DNA of 64,000 bases from Lunularia cruciata. Lineage: Eukaryota; Streptophyta; Marchantiopsida; Lunulariales; Lunulariaceae. The stretch is taken from positions 40,191,473 to 40,255,472 of the forward strand of contig OX419758.1 of assembly GCA_948567375.1 (NCBI GenBank), read 5' to 3'. Positions 34,262-47,266 of this stretch are shown here, piece after piece. Within the stretch, counting starts at the first letter, position 1. Each line of letters begins with the position of its first letter. The position numbers and the translations under genes are program-made. The notes under the pieces are model-generated. The model saw nothing but the letters and a program-made list of their open reading frames with translations. It had not been told where the DNA came from and made no database searches.

Positions 34262-37200
34262 GTTGGTTTTCACGGCCATCATGCTTGGTTTGCATGGCAG
34301 TTAGGCTTTGTTTGCATGGCTTCATGGGTTTTTGTGTGAGTTTAATATTTTTTTTGATTATGTTTGCATGGATCATTTGATTACATGTTTGTAGGTAACA
34401 TTATGCATGAATTTTGCATGCACTTGGGAGAAGGACACTCATAGAGGGACAGTCCATGGTAGAGATTTTGTTCCGACAACATCTCTCAATTGTAGAGCAT
34501 TTTATTTGCCACTAAGTACTACCAAGAGGGGGAAGATAGTGCCATAGAGCATGGTGGAAGATTGGTTTCCATTGAGAGATAGGACAAGTAGGAAATATCT
34601 AGGTAGGCAATGTGCATATCCAACATTCAAACCACTTTTCTAGCTCTTGTGTTCATTACTTATTTTGGCACGATGACCTAGAGTTGCACATGGGAACATC
34701 ATCCTCATAGTGAAGAGTAAGATGGCACGATCTACTCTAGTGCACTATAATTAGGCCGAGCTTATGTTGTTAGCTATTGAGGTGGAGTTTGTTGTAATCC
34801 AGGTTGATGAAGGAGAGCTTGCACATGATGAGAAGCCTAGTGAGTGAGTGAGAGTTTAGTTTTTGTTAAATGCACCTTTGAGTATAGGTTAGCTAACCTT
34901 ATGCACATATTTGTAAATTTTTGAGATTTATAGACATTGTATTGTTATTGCAAACTCTTGTTAACCCTTCCATATATTCATGGTACTTTTTGTTGGATTG
35001 ATATGTTGTGAAAAATTACATACAAATACATCTCATGATGTTAGACAATCCAGTCCCCATGAGCACCTTGCTGATCACACTCCTCATTATCCTCCCCATG
35101 CATATGTAATACTCCGAGGATAGGAGACCTGAAGAGAAACACACCATGAGAAACATACACTTTCACACTCAAACTCCGATGCCCCAAAGGATCACCTTCT
35201 CTTTATTATATAGATAAAGAGCTCCAAGGAAAATCCACCATAGTATTACTAACTTGGATGGGTGACATTTTGGTCCTTGTCCTATCTGGTTGGTCAAACA
35301 AGCTTTGACTAGATGGAATCTTTTAGAGAATCTTCTTGTAAGAATCTCATAATCACATGGATGAGGTACCATTGGAAAGCTCTCAATGAGACAAACCAAG
35401 GGGGAGGAAAGGTTAGCCTTCCTACCATTGGAAGGGAGGATATTTTCACATTTTTAAGGCCTAATTCATCCGTTTAGGCCTCCAAAATTGCCTTACAAAG
35501 ATTTCAAGCATGTTTTGGTTCCTACTCTATTAGTAGAAGTCCACTTTTGGTGATACATTTTTCTGATCTGTTTATTCCATCATGTGTAACATCCTTCCAG
35601 ATATTACTAAACCAATTCTCACCTTTAAATCATATGTCTAGCTATTGGTTCTAAGTTTTTCAAGTCTATTTTGGTTTCTTCTCTATTAGTAGAAGTACTC
35701 TTTTGGTGATATTTCTATCTAGTCTATTTTGACCATCATGTATAACATCATTCTAGATGTTACCAAACCAAATTTCACATCTAGATCATATGGCTAGCTC
35801 TTGGTATTGTAGCATCTCAAAGTTTTGATTTCTAGAACCTAGTACCCATGAGCACAATGATCATCCATATAGTCTAGAGAGAGGAAGCAATTTGAGCCTC
35901 CTCCATTGCCATCACTATCTAGTATCCTCGGAGAGGAGTACATGCACATTGCGGATGAGGGTGGGTTGGACTCTCATGAGAGGAGATTAGGAGAAAGAGA
36001 GGAGCATATTAGGCTAGAAGAGTATCTTTTAAGTGAGAGGTAGACTAGGCTAGCTGAGCATGAGAGAATACTTGCATAGAGGGAGGATTAGTTCTGGCTT
36101 GAGGAGCACATTGTGTTTAAGAGTGAGAGAGCGAGTAGACTAGCCGAGACGGAGATACATCTATGTATTGAAGAGAGTACTACAAGAGAGCGGTTAGTAG
36201 AGTTAGTTAGAGTTATTAGGGAGAGAGAGTATGATGTGAAAACTCAAGTGTATAGACTCATTGAGTTAGAAGGACTCATGAGAGATAGCAAGGAGAGAGC
36301 AAAGAGATATAGAGTTTAGGGATCTGGTATATGAGAGAGTTTTCCATTACTATGGAACTTTTGGAGAAGACCAAGAAGGAATTACATGAGGTGAGTGCTA
36401 AGCTAGATACTCTTAGGGTGGCATATGAGGATGCTCACTCGGAGGCTAGAGAGTGGTTAGAGGTAGATATATTATATTATCCTTCATCATTTCCCCCAAA
36501 GGAGGTAGGGACTTATATAGATCATGGTGTTGACCCTATGGTGTGGTAGGGCTCAAAGAGATGCTAGTTTAGTTGATATGGGGACTAAGACCTAGAGCAA
36601 GGCTTTGTTACACATATGAGGACTCAAACCCATAGTCCATTTAGAGATCCTACCATAGAGAGAGCCCCTCCTACACCACCACCACCACCACACCACCCTT
36701 ACACCACTACATATTGCATGCTCTTCATCTAAAGTGCATCATACTAAAGAGACTACTACTCTATCATATGCAAGAGCATCTTCTTTGTGCACTATTTGAT
36801 CCAATCAGACTTGGTTGACTCTTGTAGGTGGCACAAGAGAGGAGCCTTATTTGAATTTGGGAAAAAATATTATATCATGGATACCTCATACTGAGGATGA
36901 TATTGCACTCCCTTTGAGTTTTCAAGGTACTTACCATGTGTGCTTGGGGCTTTAGGAGCAAAAGGTATCTTTGAGTGATGAAGTACAAAGATTCACTCGT
37001 TTGAGAAAGAAGATGAGTTTATTTAGATCATTCATCCTTGTATTGTTTTCCATATATATTTGAGGAGAAAGATTGTAGTGTTAGATTTGAGTTATATAGT
37101 AGTTGTGAGAGATCCTAATAGACATCATTTCTTGGAGTGGTATTTTGAGACCATGAGGAGAGGATGGTGCTTTTTTACTACAAGTAGTACTTTATGGTAT

Positions 37201-38240
37201 ATTCCACAACCTAGCATTAGATAGTTTATGGAGTATTGTATCTCATTTTGAGGTGATCATATGGACTAAGGGTACATGATGTGGAGATCCTATTGCATTC
37301 TATGTAGGAGCATGGTCTCCTACCAGCAAGAATTCACACCTGTTCACTTTGATAGCATGCTTCACCAAGATGGATGGATATTTTGATGAGTTTAAAGGTT
37401 TTATGGTTAGATCGTATAGTATTTGTACTTCATTAGGTTTATCTATCTGAGATATATTATTTGTGGACAGAGAGTGGCTCTTCCTTATTGTAGGAACCAT
37501 CCTCATGGAGCTATACATCCTTCACCTTTTTCACCTATGGATACCCTTAGTGCTTCATACACTCCATTATTTTAGCTCCTTGTCTCACCTCCCAATAGAT
37601 TTAGGGCTTCTATGGCTCAAGCCATTAGATTCTTAAAGAAGGAGTGGATGAGTGGTAGATTGATGGATTATATTATGAGCTTTTAAGAGGATTGTTATTG
37701 AGCCTCGTATGCATTCTTGAGAGAAAAGATGGATGTGGTGCTATAGCCCTTTTTTATTAGACCTAATTTATATTGGAGGTTCCATGATGCACTCAAGGGA
37801 AATGCACACTAGACCTTAGACATGGACTTTAGTGCCATGATATTTTGTACACCTTTTCCTCTTGTATATACTTTTATATTGGGCATATGGACTTGCAATA
37901 TTGATGGACACTACTTATGTTAACATGTTTAAAGCTTTGTATTGTTATAATCAACTCAATAATGGAGAGTGTAGAGTATGTTCACATGTACACATTTGGT
38001 TCAACCCGCATAGTCCATGCAAACCACCACAAGTTTGTGCAGTTTGCACAGGTTGAACCAAACAAAGTGTTTGGCTTTGTGCAAACCAAGTGTTTGGATA
38101 TGGATAATGGTGCTCCTACAATGACAAGATTTAAACATTTGTCAAAATTGAATGTGAGAGTGTTGTATGCTTTGGTAGTTTGTAGTTTTTGGTAGCTTTG
38201 AAGTTCTCATATTTAGTCTCTTCTTATATAGTTCCACTGT
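34262..38240 (+). mobile_element. unclassified unit D, copy 1 (decayed)
   Basis: Similar to 56490-60570 in order and sequence. Both ends of both copies are rich in TTTGCATGG / TTTGCACA / GCAAACCA words (34280-34330, 38020-38095), which may mark terminal repeats. Inside are heptad-rich frames (36113-36319, 36331-36549), a middle block near 36800-37250 shared with 57880-58310, and a C-terminal block near 37490-37800 containing RNHPHGAIHPSPFSP and FLKKEWMSGRLMDY. No RT, integrase or transposase is seen. It may be a large non-autonomous LTR element or an unknown coding transposon. Broken at many places; it is split by an LTR at 35105-35811. Confidence 0.5.
35105..35811 (-). mobile_element. solo LTR, family B, two-unit type
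   Basis: 707 bp between GCATA (35100-35104) and GCATC (35812-35816), a likely 5-bp target duplication. The minus strand runs TACAATACC...AGTATTACA. It has the same 156-bp internal unit period as 26809-27547. A minus-strand frame at 35169-35399 is conserved with 58810-59049 but only reflects LTR similarity. Confidence 0.85.
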
Positions 38241-38536
38241 GATAATCTGTTATGGGTGAATTCTAGAGAGAATTCTATAACTAACATAATTTAATATGGG
38301 AAAATTATATAGCATGATGATTCACATGGAAACATTGAACTAATCACTACCAAACAAAGAAGAAACATGCATTATATTAAATACCTGCAAAAACTTGGTA
38401 AAATTTATATTTGGCATAAGTTTAAATTGGGAATACTAGAGCTCTAAACTCTCACACTCTTGCCTATTGATTCACTCCTTTTCCAACTACCACAAGAAAT
38501 TGAATCTGAATTACACTTATGTATAGGGAACTTGGG
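38241..38536. other. unassigned spacer
   Basis: Short AT-rich stretch between unit D and a solo LTR. Nothing is recognised. Confidence 0.4.
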
Positions 38537-38961
38537 TGTAACAATATGGAGTTTAGTGATGAATTTAGTCAAGGCTAACTAAGTAGTGAATAGGCCAAAT
38601 TAGTAGGGAATATCCTAGAAGTATCTAGGAAACTTCTTGGGAAGCTTCCCACTAGCTTAGCTTGCACTCCAAGTCATTAGTTTCAAGAAGGAAGCTTCTA
38701 GAAGCTTCCAACCAGCTTAGCTTGCACATCAAGTAGGTGACTTCAAGAAGGAAGCTTCTTGAGAAGTTTCTCGGTTAACTTGTCTTGCACTCCAAGAAAG
38801 TGGTTGAAGAAAGCTTATTGAAAAGCTTCTCAAGAGCCTTGTATGCTCTCTATAAATACAAGAGCCAAAGCTCATGCTAGGCATTTGAAGTTTAACTTAT
38901 TCAAATGTCCCAATGTGAGCTTCCATTCTCCTATTTCTCTTCTTGGTCTTGGTCTTTTACA
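38537..38961 (+). mobile_element. solo LTR, family A
   Basis: 425 bp, TGTAACAATA...TTTTACA, with a perfect 5-bp target duplication TTGGG (38532-38536 and 38962-38966). It holds the 18-bp heat-shock consensus at 38691-38708. It shows that the family A ends and 5-bp duplication are correctly defined. Confidence 0.95.
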
Positions 38962-39860
38962 TTGGGATCCACATTGTAACTAGTACTAGAGCCACCATAA
39001 TTATTTGAATCTATATTGGATAACATAATAATGCATTTAATCATCTTTGGAGATTTTCTTGCATAAGCTAGTTCAAGTGTCATGGCATAAAAGCATTTTG
39101 ATTTGGACGCACTCTTCTTGATTTGAAACTTTTCTACTTTGGACCTAATTTTCTTTGCCTTTAAGATCTTCTCTAACATAACTTCTCTCTTGTGTTTCTC
39201 AAGATCTAACACTTGCAAAGCTTCAATTTGTGCTATTTTACATTTCTCCTTGGATTCTACTCATTCAATTCTCAATTTGGTGTAAGATGCTAGATCTTGC
39301 AACAATGAAGCCATACCAAGTGTGAGTGCATGTGCTATATTGGAAGCTTTTGAGTTCCTTCTCCTCTTTCAAGAATCAACTTCCTTCTCATTGGATGTTT
39401 CTTCAACAGTATCTCACTCCTCTTTCTCCTTGGAGGCATCTCTAGGTGGCTCCTCATTATGAAATACTTGACTCTCTCCCTCTCTTTGATTCTCCTTTTC
39501 TCATGGAGAATCAAAGATTCTCCATGAGAAAAGGAGATTTTATTCCCTCTTGAATGATTCTTGGTTGCTTGCAAAGTATGGGAGTGTTGCTCAGCTTTGT
39601 CTCTTGTCAAAAAAGGAATGTCATTCTCATCTAAAATCCACTCCCAATGAACACATTCACAATTTCCATATGTACACATGCAATTTTAAGGGCCCTTGGA
39701 TGCTTGGGATGCTAATAGAAATTGATTCTTCAAGAGGATTTTCTCCCATTTTGTCATTTTCCTCCTTTGGTGGTGTGACAATAGGGCATGTTCCATCCAT
39801 GAGTTGCACTTCCTCCTCTTTACCATCAATACTACCCCTTATCATAAATCCATTCTTTCA
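38931..39860 (-). pseudogene. lysine-rich unrecognised frames
   Basis: Minus-strand frames at 39657-39845, 39335-39679 and 38931-39218 (the last overlaps the LTR end) are basic. KIRSKVEKFQIKKSASKSKC near 39120 resembles KLKIKEKSAKSKRFQ in the plus-strand stretch near 55095, so the two places probably carry copies of one repeat. No family is recognised. The stretch includes the 39491-39537 palindrome. Confidence 0.3.
39491..39537. repeat. perfect 22-bp inverted repeat, 3-nt spacer
   Basis: TCTCCTTTTCTCATGGAGAA plus TC (39491-39512), AAA, then its exact reverse complement (39516-39537). With no mismatch it must be recent, or be kept by some activity. The inner GATTCTCCATGAGAA is itself nearly palindromic. 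Confidence 0.9.
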
Positions 39861-42800
39861 AAAGATGGACAAAAATGATTGAGTTTATCTTTGATTGTTC
39901 TCCATCCTCACTTCAAGTCCTTGTTTGTGAGACCCTCCCTAGTGCAATTGTTTTCCATTCTTGAGTATCTTTGTATGATTTCACATATCTTGCCCATTTT
40001 TTGTAAAGCATATCATCATTCATGGAGGATGGAAATCCTCACCCATGCCAAACTAAGTAAGTGGCCACGTAGCTGAATGTTGTGCTTTTTTGGATAGCTC
40101 TTTTACTATTTCTTCCATGGATCTGACTAAAGTGATCAAGATCCTCTAAATAATCAAGTATTTGCAAGTAGTGGTGATAAGCCATCCTAAATCAATCATC
40201 TTCACCCATTGTTGTTTGCCCAAACTGCTATTTGGTGGGTGGATGGTAACCCTTTACCCTCCCTTACCATGTGCTTGCCTAAACATACCTTCCTATCATT
40301 TGCTTGTTGCATTTGAATGTGGAAGCAGGACAAAAACAACCATCTTCTCAAGTAATTCTTGGAATCAAATAGGCATAGGAGGGATAGGAGAAAATTCAGA
40401 TTTGAAGTAGAGTGAATAGGAGATTTATCCATGTCTCCAAAGTATAAAAATTAAATCTAGATGGTGATTTCAATTTTCTCATGCGCACTGTATTACTATA
40501 TTATGTCAGGATGGTCGAGCAACAAGCAGCACGTTTACTCAACAACACCTTCAAATAAGAATAACAAAATGTTCTAATGGTGTACCATTAGGAACTATTC
40601 TAACACGCTTGAAATCTCAATCCGTTGGAGAAGCATGATGAGATGCGAGCTCGAGGAGAGGAGAATATTTTTTCAAAATGGTGGAAGGATGAAGGAGGAT
40701 TTTCAAACCAGATTTCACACGTGGTTTTCCATTACATTCTTTCATAATCCCTCTCTCTCTCTTACATCTGGCTTAATCTAGGTAGTTAATGTAACATGGG
40801 TGGTTAGGAATTAACCCCAAATTACATCAATAATTAAGTCCCAGATCTTCATAGTAACTAGCCGTAAAATGTAAAATTGAAACCCCGCTTATGTTGTTGA
40901 CCTACTTTGTGGTACCCATACAAATCTATACGAGACCATTCATTATTGGGTCCATTAACTTTGATACCCACTTGTATAATATATTATGGAGTTTAGGGCT
41001 CTACCCATAAATTTTCAAAATTTTGGAATTTGAAGCGTCCTATTTTGTTTATGCTCCATGAACTTTTCTTCACATCACATTAGGATTGGATCTACATCTC
41101 CCTCTATCTTTCATCAATTTTACCATACATAATGATAATCACCGGCATATAATACCTTACTTTCACTCTTTCTTTCAACCAGACAGTAGAAAAAAAACAA
41201 TCACAAAAATCAATGTCTATATAGACTAAAAGCTATAAACCCACAATAGATTGAGTTTGATGAATAGAGTTAACTTTAGCATGTTCAGTCTTCTCTTCTT
41301 TTATTGACATATCATCCCAACAAGGCAAGGATAGTCCCACTTTTAGGGTAACTCCCCATAGTAATATATTGAGGTGGACATTCATTCATGTGAAAGGAAG
41401 GAAATGTAAAAAAAAAAAATTTAATCTCCATCGTCAAAGGCAATCTTATGCTTAGTGTAAATTTCCCTAGTAATATATTAGGGAGGATATTCATGTGTGA
41501 AGAAGGAAATGTAAATAGAAGCTTTTTAAACTCTATCGTTCTTGTTTAGGTGCATGGTGCTTATTTCCCTTTTTAAGGATATCAAAATTGCAGATTTGTA
41601 TGGAATCGGTTAAACTCTGTAAAGTTTGTGTATGTAAATGTGTTTCAACTAGTTGCTCACAATATTCAAACGTTTCTGTCAAATTTTTGACCCTCAAAAG
41701 AACTTGGTATATGCAAAAATATTGGGTGAATTTTTAGTTCATTAAGTTATGTAGATTGCCCATCATAAAAATAAAAGTAAAAATAAAGCCTCTCAAGCTT
41801 TACGTAACCATACAATTTTTATATGGGTAAAGCAAGATATCAATGTGACAACCTCTTCATGGTTAATGGAAAATGATTTTTCAGCAGTTCCAAATCGGCT
41901 ATTGTGCTAAGCAATATTAGAGGTATCAATTGCATGCAAGAATGATGACCCTTTCAACACGTCAAACTGGAAATCTAGCAATCCAAGGGGAAAAATGAAT
42001 GCCTTTTTTGTTTCTCCAAGACGACATGAAATATTGACACCAATCAAAATAGAGTAGATAGCCAATATATAATAGTATAGTTATGTAGAATAGACTTGCC
42101 TCCTTTGAATCATATTCTGAATTTAAATTTTATTTTATCATTATCAAAATAATAGCAATAAAATATCTTTCATTTTATCTCTTGAAAACTTATACTTTGA
42201 GCATCTATTAAAAATGAATCTATTATCTAATATTCTATTCCAACATATTCTCTATTTTGTAAATTTTTCAAAATCTTATCTCTTATAATCATACAAATTT
42301 GACCTTTATTTGAAAATAAAAATAAGAATTTTACATTCAATATTAAAGTATAGAATTAAGATGCATTCTCCTTGATGTACTTATTTAATTTCAATTATCA
42401 ACTCTTCTTCTATTTGTTTCCACAAGGGGTGAGATAAGTTGGAATTCCACTCTAACAAAGTAAATGTTTCTCTGTGCACCATCCTTGCATCCCACTCTCT
42501 TGCCCTCTTAATCTCATCACCTACTATTCCTTCCTTTTTGCTTGTTTTTAACTAATGTCTTGTTGATCTAACAACCGCCAACATGGACTATGAAGGTCAG
42601 AATGACTCAACTTTGAACATGCTCCACAACTATTAAGCCGTATCAAAGCTTTGGCACAGTTTCTTGGTCCAGGTCCGGTTCCAGAGGCAATTCAAGGATG
42701 ACACACTAAACTATTATTATAAGTACCTAACATACTATAGGAGTGTCACATTCATCTTTTAAAGGCCACTAACAATGCTACAAGATTTTATCAAATACCA

Positions 42801-43000
42801 ATATATGACTCTAATTGTAAATGAGTTAAAATAAAGTGTTAGCTTTCTAATTAACCCCTTGCTCTAAATTTCATCAAAGCCTTTTTTAACACACAAGCTT
42901 GTTATAAACTACAAGTGAAATCAAAATTTTATGGTGAATGAGATTCTTATACCCAAATTGATTTGGCTATAAGATGGATCACACCAAGTTAATATCTAGT
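39861..43000. other. unassigned AT-rich region
   Basis: No supported gene. Short frames at 39879-40076, 40162-40410 and 41312-41494 are not recognised. The phrase CCCTAGTAATATATTAGGG near 41465 echoes CCCATAGTAATATATTGAGG near 41355, with neighbouring sequence also alike, so a ~100-bp diverged direct repeat spans 41340-41520. Confidence 0.4.
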
Positions 43001-45180
43001 TCACCTCTTAGATACCTTCAATAACATTTTAAGTTTTATTTTGGGCTCTTTGTCCTGTAGGGGATTCTATCTCCTCCCTGATCCACTCCATGCATATTGT
43101 TTATGGTATTGAGATACCTCTATTGTATAGCCACCAGACTATCACAAGGGAGTTCATGTAGTTAGCATTTGTTGAGAGCACATGCCAAAGGGATCTCTTA
43201 GGAGGACCATTATTTACCATAGTTCTTTACATGAGTTTGTCTTTTCTTTTTCCTTCCCTCTTAAATGATACACATATTTTAGGTCCTTTGCAAGATGTAA
43301 TTAAGGTTATGTTGACTTTCACACTCAAATTAGAGGCCTTGGGTTTATCAGTCCAAACTATTGAATGCAATTTTGGGATTCCACATACAATCCTCACCTC
43401 CCAATTGGTTTCCAATTCCCATCAAGGGGATTGAAGATCTTGAGTTCTCCATTAAGAGAGGATGACTTGTATAACATATTTATCTCAAACACCTTTGTAC
43501 AAGCTATAGGTCATGCTCATCTCCTCTTTTGCTTGGGGAATACCCAAGTGGTATATTCCATGTGATGTTATAATCTTAGAGTCTTCTATTTGGCCCATAC
43601 TTACTTTCCCACAAATGTACTCCTTCCCCACCTATTGGCCTTTGATAGCACAATTTGTTATACCTCTTCACTCTTTTAGGGCCATGCATGCTCCCACAAC
43701 TAGCATACAAGTGACATAGACTAAAAATTGCTCTCCCATAGCCAAGGGAGGCTATAGTGTCATATTGCAAAAGGCAATTGCACCAATAGCATATCTAAGA
43801 GCATGGTTACTAATGGCTACCTTAATGGTAGATAGGTTCTTATATGAAGGTCATTCATTTTTACTAGCACCTAGCATGATAGTTGACTTTGGCCTCATGT
43901 ATTCCCATCATATTCTTTGATTGGCTTGGGACCTATTGCTAGGATCCACACACATAGTATTGCCCCAATTTGTTGACTTTGTTGACTTTGTATCCCTACA
44001 CTCTAGGAAGACTCAAGTAGATCTTAGTTAGTGCATGTACACTCACACCCTTACTAGCATTCTCATTGAGGTGCCTATTCTTGATAGAGATATGATTCTC
44101 TTCTATGGAAAGAAAAGATCTAGTGTGTGGCTTTACACTTCTCCTTTAATAAAGGAATTTTGGTTCACTTTTGAAGAGTTACCATGGTACTTTGCCTATG
44201 ATTGGGATCTCCACATCCACACTTTTAGGCCTACCAAACCAATGTGTATGCAAGGCTACATTGAACTCAGAAGGCATCCACTTTCTATGTTGTGCTATAG
44301 GAGGAGAGCCTTCCACAATTCAAAATGCACTTTGGGACACAATCATTTAGATCATAAGAATTACTCATTCCCAAGTTTAGATTGAGCATTGGTTGGACCT
44401 ATCAAGACCCTCCTTCATAGTGAGGGAAGACATAGTCATATTCATGAACAACCAACATACCTTATATGATGTGGTGATCTTGAACCCTCTCTAACCACAG
44501 TCCTTGGTTAGAGCAAGTTCATAGGCGGGAGTTGTAGTGACCATTTCCGCCATGGAGAAGGAGTGCCTCTATGCTCCACGCCTTGCTTCTAACAACTTTG
44601 TCCCATTGACAGTGGAGAAATTTGTCCATCTCCATCACTATTTTGATGGTCTCCTTTGTGATGTATCATGTGGTTCCTTAGAGCAAAGAGGAGCACTAGC
44701 TATTTCATTAGCTATGCTCACATCTTACTATTGGTAGCTAGTAGTTGACATCTTATAACATTCACAAGGATTGGGTATTCAATGATGTGCAATGGCATTA
44801 GGAGCTCTCGATGCATCTAGGCCCCTCTCTCTCCATCTACCATATATACCTTTGGAGGATGTACATCACAGAATTCAAGAGTAGGTTACTTTGTGTGTTA
44901 CTTTGGTTATTCTTCTATGTAGAGATTTAGCCTTTAATTCTCCTTGTTTTTGTGCACTATTATTGGCTTGGACCTCCTGCTCTGGACCTCCTGCTCTGTT
45001 GCTCCATGTGCACTTCTGTGTGCTTTTGTACTCACTTTGTATTGTGAGGTATTCCATTTGGCTTTTAGTCCACTTTTTTCTACTTCATGCACTATGTGAC
45101 ATATCACTTCAACTAACAAATCAAAATTAGATTTTTTTATGCTACTAAAACTTGATTGAGGCTTGATCTAGACTTGAATA
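43001..45180 (+). pseudogene. decayed unrecognised coding DNA
   Basis: Plus-strand frames at 43231-43434, 43365-43565, 44035-44385 and 44537-44737 read like broken protein, for example ILFYGKKRSSVWLYTSPLIK, then FTFEELPWYFAYDWDLH, and later MEKECLYAPRLASNNFVPL. The stretch is CpG-poor like the transposons. I recognise no family, and it may be an internal part of an unknown retroelement. A 14-bp doublet (GGACCTCCTGCTCT twice) lies at 44970-44997. Confidence 0.25.
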
Positions 45181-47071
45181 TTATTTCCCTTTGGAGGATG
45201 TTACAACATTGCTTGTAGCATTAATCTCTCCCGTTGTTGAGATGGCTACTTTATATCCTCAAGGTTGTTAAATTGCGGACTAAGACTATCTAAAAGACAA
45301 AAGACGCATAACAATAATCTTTGTGAGAAAAAGACATAAGATTGTACAAGGTATATGGACACACATGCCCTTGGCAGCAAAAGGGCGTCTCAAATTAGGG
45401 AGTCCTTGGGTCCTATAATTTGCCGTAAGAAAAAATATAGGGTCTCTGAATTTTTTTTATGGTAAGTGAAACAGGGATACACATTTTGAATTTTGGGGTA
45501 AGCGCCACATCCCATAACATTCTCGAGGGGTGAAAAATAATCGACCCACAAATTCACTATGGTGGGTTAAGGTGTGATTAGGAGTCTCTTACTTCCACGT
45601 GGCAACTCTCATACACAACGTGTAATAAACGACGGCCCACACTTCCCTACGACCATACTACCTTCATTTAGAATAATGGAAATTTACCCTTACTACCCGT
45701 TTCATTAGTGAAGGTAAAACTGTGAAGTCAACCGATTGCTTAGACAAAAACTCCTACAAACAAAAGAAGAATGTACAGTCAGTCATATACAGTTATCGGC
45801 TACAGAAACTCGCAAGATTCAAATGCTTTTTGTCAAGTACACATGAATCTCCCTTGGTTTGCGCGAATGGATCGAATACAGTCAGATAGGATATGCGGGC
45901 CGTTATATGCTATCCACCTCGCAAGAGTAAAAGAAGGGTTGCGTACTTTCTTTCTCTTTAGTTCGCCACCGGACATAGAGCCGCTCACCTGTAAACATGC
46001 TACCGGGAAAAGGAGAAAGCGGTACTTTAGGGGGTTGCAAATATAGGCTTTTGGCGCACCCGTATCAATCCATAAACCAATTTATAGATAGATTGTAAAC
46101 ATCGTATGGGTAGCGTTAAAGAGTACAGCAACCTTTTATGTATTTAAGCCTTTATGTTTTATGGGAAATGTACATAGTCGGAAATAGCTTTGTAACCTCC
46201 TAATATTTTACTTGCCTAATATACGGGTCGCTTTCAACATTAATCATAAAATTTTATAGTTATCCATAACCCTTAGAACTTATAAGGAAAATATTGGTAA
46301 AAATTTTCACAATATAAAATGATATGATATGATATTGTATGATATTAAATTATTTCAAATACTAGGGCATTTCAAGAATAGATAGCACTGGAGAAGCAAG
46401 GGGTCTTGTAAAATTGCCCTTAAAATTAAACAAAAAGATAAGAAAAAGGAAATGTCCATAATAGATTTACAACTCCATGGGTCATTTCCTTTTTTACTTG
46501 GTTGATTCCATTGCACAATCTTTAAAGTTTCGGGCCCCAATTAGCATGCCAAGATGAAAGGACTAATCTTATTTACATGTACCATGTCAAGGAAGAGATG
46601 CCACTTGGCAGATGCAAAAACAAGCTAAGGGCTTATGTGGCCATGTCAAAACAAGCTAAGGGGTTTGTGTGGCCCGATCATGTGGTGCCGAGAGGGAATT
46701 TTCAAAATTGCAATCTTCCTCAACTAGAAGAGAGCTTGGCGTAAGGGCATCTTGAGAAGGAATTTTCAAATCAAATTGTCCTCTACAGACAAGAATGAAA
46801 ACAAGCTAAAAAGCTTGCGTGGCCTTGCAGAACAAGAATTTTCAAAATCACAGTAGTCCTCATCAAGAGGAGAGCTTAGATCTCGAGAGAGGGAATTTTC
46901 AAAATCAAAATTCTCCTATCGACAAGAGAGCTCAAGTGTTTCTAGTCAAGAAATGCTAGAGAGCATAGAGTTAAAAAGGTGTCCAAGGAAATGCTATCAA
47001 ATACACCTCCATGAGGCAAGATGGGGAGGAGAAAGAGGCACCATGGATCAAAAGGAAAGAGATGGAATGAG

Positions 47072-47073
<2 letters not shown>
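45181..47073. other. unassigned region with a CpG-keeping block
   Basis: 45300-46080 regains CpG and holds a 91-codon plus frame (45771-46046) without recognisable motifs. 46550-46950 repeats words such as GGGAATTTTCAAAAT and ACAAGCTAA...GTGGCC several times. No gene is supported. Confidence 0.35.

Positions 47074-47142
<69 letters not shown>
47074..47142. repeat. (AG)n microsatellite
   Basis: About 34 uninterrupted AG units. The RE-repeat and LS-repeat frames over it are artefacts. Confidence 0.95.
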
Positions 47143-47146
<4 letters not shown>

Positions 47147-47266
47147 TGACATGATTGACAAAAATGAGGGAAAATGGAGGAATGTAAATTGGTTAGAAGT
47201 AAAGCACCCCATTGAATGCAGTGTGTTGGGCATCAAGAGTATAGGAAGTTAATTTGGGCCACAATA

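Noticed and set aside
35169-35399. Conserved antisense frame shared by family B LTRs (also 58810-59049, 54271-54501)
   Set aside because: The similarity follows the LTR DNA as a whole; the frame is not better kept than its surroundings by eye.
39491-39537. The 22-bp palindrome as a microRNA precursor
   Set aside because: Arms too short, loop only 3 nt, no mismatch pattern; plant precursors are much longer.
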